Shown here: positions 60,291-64,000 of the stretch, in pieces
Position numbering within the stretch: the stretch's first letter is position 1
Layout: each line of letters begins with the position of its first letter
Made by a program: the position numbers and the translations under genes
Assembly: GCA_050331395.1 (NCBI GenBank)
Contig: JBHJGX010000076.1
Location: 1 to 64,000 of the forward strand
Length of the DNA stretch: 64,000 nucleotides
Source of the DNA: Thermohalobaculum sp050331395
GTDB lineage: Bacteria; Pseudomonadota; Alphaproteobacteria; Rhodobacterales; Rhodobacteraceae
Direction of reading: 5' to 3'
Notes under the pieces: model-generated
What the model was told of the DNA's origin: nothing
Seen by the model: the letters and a program-made list of their open reading frames with translations, nothing else
Database searches by the model: none

Positions 60291-60395
60291 CGAACCTCCA
60301 CATGATCCGGTTTCGTGACGGTCAAGTTTCAATTTGATCAAAGAACGATGAGAATGGGCATTTTTCCCGCGGAGGGCGCCGGCGGGATCGGGACC

Positions 60396-61310
60396 TCAGA
60401 TCCCCGCGCGCTTGACGAGCGCGAGCCCAAGACCCGCCCAATATCGCGGCCTGCTCGGGTCGAGCCGGACCGCTCTGCGGAGCGCCTTCACCGCACTCCG
60501 GGGTTTGCCGAGGGCCTGCAACGTCCGGCCGGCGCTGAAGAGATAGCGCGCCCGGATCTTCGGATGCGGCGCGAATAGCCCGGCATGGAGGCGCGGCACC
60601 GCAAGGAACGACCGCGCCCTCCCCCTCGGCCGACGCGAGATGCTATCGCCCTGCACGTAAGCCACGCAAACCGGCCGCGGATCATAGCGCACCCGTGTCG
60701 CGCGGCTCAGTCGGATCATGAACTCCCAATCCTCGTTGATCGGCAGGCGCTCGTCATAAAACCCTGTCTTCCGCGCGGCCTCGGCGCGCATGAGAAGCGT
60801 TTGCGGCGAGATCAAATTGCCGCGGAGGGTCTCGAGGGTGATGTCGCCGTCGGGGACGGTGCGTCCGGCCTCCGGCGCGATTGCCACGAGCCCTTCGCCA
60901 TAGCGAAAGCGCGCGTCATGGCCGTAGATGAGCTTCGAGCCGAAGATCGCGCCGTAGTCGTCGCCGGCCTCGGCGAGGCGGGCGAGTTGGTGGGCGAGCT
61001 TGTCGAGCAGCCATTCGTCGTCGGAGTCCTGGAACGCAATCAACGCCCCGCGAGCATGGCGAAGACCGAGATTGCGCGCGGCCCCGGCGCCGCCATTCCG
61101 TGCCGCCCGCCGATAGACAAGCCGCGGATCGCCCCAGCCCGCAATCAACGCCTCGGTCCCGTCCGATGAGCCGTCGTCGGCGACGATCAGCTCGAGATTG
61201 CCGTGGGTCTGGCCGAGCACGCTGCGGATCGAGCGCGGCAGCGTGTGCGCGCGGTTGTAGGTCGGGATGATGACGCTGACGAAATCGGCCGCGGTCGGGT
61301 CGGTCTGCAT
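60396..61310 (-). CDS. family 2 glycosyltransferase
   Basis: This 304-residue GT-A enzyme opens with VSVIIPTYNRAHTLPRSI and has the nucleotide-sugar Asp motif VADDGSSDGTE, the metal-binding FQDSDDEW and the acceptor-side NEDWEFMIRL. A C-terminal TPR-like helix pair is visible (LQALGKPRSAVKALRRAVRL). It should add a sugar to a growing exopolysaccharide unit. ATG at 61310 begins just before the conserved domain. The sulfotransferase and polymerase genes lie upstream in the same direction. Confidence 0.9.
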   Translation of the reverse strand: MQTDPTAADFVSVIIPTYNRAHTLPRSIRSVLGQTHGNLELIVADDGSSDGTEALIAGWGDPRLVYRRAARNGGAGAARNLGLRHARGALIAFQDSDDEWLLDKLAHQLARLAEAGDDYGAIFGSKLIYGHDARFRYGEGLVAIAPEAGRTVPDGDITLETLRGNLISPQTLLMRAEAARKTGFYDERLPINEDWEFMIRLSRATRVRYDPRPVCVAYVQGDSISRRPRGRARSFLAVPRLHAGLFAPHPKIRARYLFSAGRTLQALGKPRSAVKALRRAVRLDPSRPRYWAGLGLALVKRAGI

Positions 61311-61323
61311 GGGGACCCCGGAG

Positions 61324-61977
61324 CTATGTGGGCAATCCGGTCGCCCCGCGCCGCCCGAGCTTGAGCGCCGCATTGGCGAGCCGGAGGCCCTGACGGCGCA
61401 GCGTACGCTTGAACGACGGGGACTGGAAGCGCTGTTGTGCGACCGGAAACGGCGTCGTAGGGACCGGCTCGCCGAGGAAACCGCACAACTCCTCCCAGCC
61501 GACCCGGCCGGAGAAATCAAGGATCAGGAGCTTCTCGGGGCGGTCGGCGAAGTAGGCGCGCACGGCCGCGTTGTGGGCGCGGTAGACGGCGCGGTAGCGG
61601 GCCTCGTTGCCGAGCGGCGCCCCCGCATCGGCACCGTAGACGAGACGCTGCATCACGTCGTCCTTGCCGCCGAAATGGCCGAGAACGCTGGTCCACCAGG
61701 CGTCCTCGTCGCGGAGCGTCAACACAAAGCGCGCCTCCGGGAACGCCGTGTCGAGCTCGCGGAAAAGGAGAGGCCAGGGCATGTCCTGGACAGCGTCGTG
61801 GGCGCGCGCGCGGGCGAGGCCGCGTTCGACCCAGCTCGCGGCGAGCGTGGCGTCGTCGTCGTCCCGACCGTAGACGCTGTCGACCCGGTAGCCGAGCTCC
61901 TTGAGCGCGGCCTCCATGGTGCTGGTCCCGGTCTTTTGGAAGCCGACGCAGAAGACCTTGGATTTTGGCGAGACCAT
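61324..61977 (-). CDS. sulfotransferase family protein
   Basis: This 217-residue protein has a PAPS-type sulfotransferase start: VFCVGFQKTGTSTMEAAL contains the 5'-phosphosulfate loop (QKTGTST). The second motif, RFVLTLRDEDAWWTSVLGHF, holds the 3'-phosphate-binding Arg/Ser region. It may sulfate a polysaccharide or glycolipid, given the flanking glycosyltransferase and polymerase. ATG at 61977 follows the polymerase stop by 13 bases. Confidence 0.85.
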   Translation of the reverse strand: MVSPKSKVFCVGFQKTGTSTMEAALKELGYRVDSVYGRDDDDATLAASWVERGLARARAHDAVQDMPWPLLFRELDTAFPEARFVLTLRDEDAWWTSVLGHFGGKDDVMQRLVYGADAGAPLGNEARYRAVYRAHNAAVRAYFADRPEKLLILDFSGRVGWEELCGFLGEPVPTTPFPVAQQRFQSPSFKRTLRRQGLRLANAALKLGRRGATGLPT

Positions 61978-61990
61978 TCGGCGACCTCGC

Positions 61991-63793
61991 TCACCGCGGG
62001 CGCCGGCCGGCGCCGGGACCGGGTTTTGGCGTGGGCCGGTCGGGATCGGTTCCGCGGGCGGTGTCGGTGCCCTGCGGCGTCCGGCCCCTCGGCAGGATGA
62101 GCCGCGGTCCGCCTTGGCTCGGCATGATCGGGCCCTTGCGTTCGGGCTCGGGCGCGGGGCCGGAGGTCGACGCCGCAGAGGAGGGTTTCCGGCCGGTGAA
62201 GACCGATTTGGCCCGCGCTTGCGACGCCGCGGCCGCGAACCCGCGCGTGGCCGGTCCGTCGGGGCGCCGGGCGAGCCGACCGCGCGAGGTTGTGCCTGCG
62301 GGACCACCGGCTCCGTCGCCCTCTCGCTCCGCCTCCTTGGCAGCCTCGATCTCCGCAAGCGTCAGGTCGGGCCGCGCCCAGGGTCTGCTTTCCCGGCGAC
62401 CGGAGAGCGGCGCGCTGACGGCCTTGAAGGTGTTGCGCTCTTCCTGGCGCGCTTTCAATTCGGCGAGCCGGGCGCGGCGCTGCTCTTTGCTCTCGGCGAG
62501 ATCGTCGAGTTCCGCCTTGTCGAGCATCCAAACCGCCGAACCGAGCATGAAGAAAAAGAAACAGTAAATCGAGCCCCAGATATGCACGGTACACATCGCC
62601 ACGCAAATCCCGGTGAGCGCGATCAACGTCGCCTTTTGATAGGGCAGGATCCCCTGATTGCCGACGCCTGCACGGCCGACCTGGATGAACAGGAGCACGA
62701 TTGCCCCGGCCAAGAACAAAAAGCCCGGGATGCCGTAGCGCATGGCGACGACCAGCCAGAAATTGTCGATCGAGACCAGCATCCAATGCGGCCGATCCCA
62801 GTCCCGCAAACCGATGCCGAAGAGCGGGTTCCGCCAGACATTGTTCATACCGTGATCGAAGATGTGGATCCGATTCCAACCCGATTGGCGATTGAAGGTG
62901 AATTCGTCGACGATGATCTGCACCGGCGAGCGATTGGACACCATGTCGAGTGCGATATAGCCGCCGATCACCAGGATCAGCAGCAAGTTCCAGCGCTTGG
63001 GCCGGCCCTTGCTGATCCGGTCCCAGGCGACCAGCGCCATCTGGGTGATAAAGGAAATCAACGCGCCCATCGACAGCGAGGAGAAGGTCGCCCACAGCGT
63101 GAGACCAGTCGCTCCTCCGCGGTTGACCATCGCCCAATCGCGCCCGAGGACATAGAAGAGATAGGCCGCCGCCGGTGCGCAGAAAACGCCGAGCAGGATC
63201 GGGTGTTGGAACGGCCCTTGTGCCCGGTCCAGGCCGAGCCGCTGACCGCCGCTATCCGTCTGTAATGTCCGCCCCGTCGCGGCCTCAACGAATTCTCTGA
63301 AAATGTTGAACCCGGCAAAATTCTCGATGATCAAAAACGGCAACATCAGCAGTACGAGAAACACGTATACCCGGCCGAATGCTTCAAAATCGCGGTGATC
63401 GCGCACATAGCAGCGGGCCAGCAGATAGGGACCCAGTGTCTCAGCGACATTCATCCCGATAAATTGCCATTGGCCAAGCCCATGCGATTTAAACAGCGCC
63501 AAGCTCGACCAGACAACATACATCACGACCAATAGATCGATCCGTCGGAACTCGCCGGCGCCGCCCGACATGTACTTGATCAGCACGGGCAGAAACATCA
63601 GCACAACGATTAGCCGGTAAGGGCTGAGACGCAGCGCGCCGAAAAGCTCAAAATTCAACGGCACCATCAAAGACAACAAAAAGATGATGATTAGAACGGA
63701 CGCTCTCTTGGGCTTTTCCGTTCGAAAACGGCCTCCGCTGGCCCCGCTCTCGTCGAAGGCGTCGCCGCGAAGATCGCGTTGGAATTCGTTCAT
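61991..63793 (-). CDS. Wzy/O-antigen-ligase-like exopolysaccharide polymerase with long disordered tail
   Basis: This 600-residue membrane protein has about ten to twelve helices in residues 33-430 and a periplasmic loop with NVWRNPLFGIGLRDWDRP, the kind of motif (NPLFGxG) seen in O-antigen ligase/Wzy proteins. It presumably polymerises exopolysaccharide units. The last 160 residues are an Arg/Pro/Gly/Ala-rich, probably disordered cytoplasmic tail beginning with a charged coiled-coil-like stretch (ESKEQRRARLAELKARQEER). Such a tail is unusual for the family. ATG at 63793 is the only sensible start. Confidence 0.82.
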   Translation of the reverse strand: MNEFQRDLRGDAFDESGASGGRFRTEKPKRASVLIIIFLLSLMVPLNFELFGALRLSPYRLIVVLMFLPVLIKYMSGGAGEFRRIDLLVVMYVVWSSLALFKSHGLGQWQFIGMNVAETLGPYLLARCYVRDHRDFEAFGRVYVFLVLLMLPFLIIENFAGFNIFREFVEAATGRTLQTDSGGQRLGLDRAQGPFQHPILLGVFCAPAAAYLFYVLGRDWAMVNRGGATGLTLWATFSSLSMGALISFITQMALVAWDRISKGRPKRWNLLLILVIGGYIALDMVSNRSPVQIIVDEFTFNRQSGWNRIHIFDHGMNNVWRNPLFGIGLRDWDRPHWMLVSIDNFWLVVAMRYGIPGFLFLAGAIVLLFIQVGRAGVGNQGILPYQKATLIALTGICVAMCTVHIWGSIYCFFFFMLGSAVWMLDKAELDDLAESKEQRRARLAELKARQEERNTFKAVSAPLSGRRESRPWARPDLTLAEIEAAKEAEREGDGAGGPAGTTSRGRLARRPDGPATRGFAAAASQARAKSVFTGRKPSSAASTSGPAPEPERKGPIMPSQGGPRLILPRGRTPQGTDTARGTDPDRPTPKPGPGAGRRPR

Positions 63794-63887
63794 CGGCCAC
63801 CTTCCCGGTCCCGAGGGCTGCTCGGGTGTATCCCTCTCAACGGGAGATTACCAGAAGGTGGCCGCGGGTGCGAACGCCGGTTGCGGA

Positions 63888-64000
63888 TCAGATCGCGTTG
63901 GTCAACACGACGACGCCGATCAGCAGGGCGAAGACGGCAAAATCGAACTGCCGGAGCGCGTTCCGCGCACGATACTCGTTGAGCTTGTCGCGAAACACGG
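63888..64000 (-). CDS. C-terminal end of a membrane protein, truncated by the window edge
   Basis: The last 36 or more codons of a minus-strand gene enter from the right edge. The visible C-terminus is a charged stretch (FRDKLNEYRARNALRQ) followed by a terminal transmembrane helix (FAVFALLIGVVVLTNAI) and TGA. It lies 94 bases upstream of the polymerase gene in the same direction, so it probably belongs to the exopolysaccharide operon, perhaps as an export or chain-length protein. Identity cannot be settled from the fragment. Confidence 0.5.
   Translation of the reverse strand, partial: VFRDKLNEYRARNALRQFDFAVFALLIGVVVLTNAI

Noticed and set aside
1..64000. tRNA, rRNA, CRISPR arrays, intact transposases or integrases
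   Set aside because: None could be supported by reading either strand; mobility is inferred only from repeats, relics and truncations.

Overview
The window is high-GC DNA, most likely from a marine or saline alphaproteobacterium near the Rhodobacterales. This is inferred from gene content: a proteorhodopsin/retinal operon, a VPLPA-CTERM protein, DUF3726, CuyA/CuyZ-like sulfonate genes, tungstate/molybdate transporters, DUF4214 secreted proteins and a non-canonical type II secretion locus. No rRNA or tRNA gene was found to confirm it.

Positions 1-10.2 kb look like an acquired and partly decayed island. A complete minus-strand operon (8083 to 1833) encodes a green-type proton-pumping rhodopsin and CrtE, CrtI, CrtB, CrtY and Blh, which together make retinal from isoprenoid precursors. 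From crtI onward the genes are nearly contiguous or overlapping. The operon is flanked by AT-richer, gene-poor DNA and debris: a 141-bp direct repeat, a ribbon-helix-helix-like plasmid-type gene, the 3' end of a leuA gene, and an ATP-grasp gene lacking its 5' end.

From 11.6 to 30.2 kb the DNA is dense chromosomal-type coding: a CPA2 cation/proton antiporter; tungstate transporter genes (tupB, tupA) facing a HTH/periplasmic-binding-domain regulator; a two-component system divergent from a seven-gene cluster of His-rich, apparently metal-handling exported proteins, a MacB/LolD-type ABC pair and a ZnuA-like binding protein; modE-modABC with a likely ModE operator; and a dipeptidase/unknown/DUF3726 operon.

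From 30.4 to 41 kb lie an RTX protein, a small periplasmic CPYC protein, a TIGR02466-type oxygenase, a membrane-fused spermidine synthase-like protein, a four-gene PPIase-HupE-HupE-HupE operon, and a divergent large secreted PHP-type protein (DUF3604). A type II secretion locus (gspO, E, F, G, H, I, J, L, M, C/N, D, with gspK inverted at the end) fills 41.0-52.1 kb, followed by a second TIGR02466-type oxygenase.

From 52.8 to 64 kb are a CuyZ-like exporter, a CuyA-like PLP enzyme and a BKACE enzyme in one operon, two convergent DUF4214 secreted proteins (a lipase-like protein and a beta-helix protein), and an exopolysaccharide locus (glycosyltransferase, sulfotransferase, polymerase) running off the right edge. 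The best candidates for an undescribed system are the 18.5-23.8 kb metal cluster and the PPIase/HupE/DUF3604 neighbourhood.
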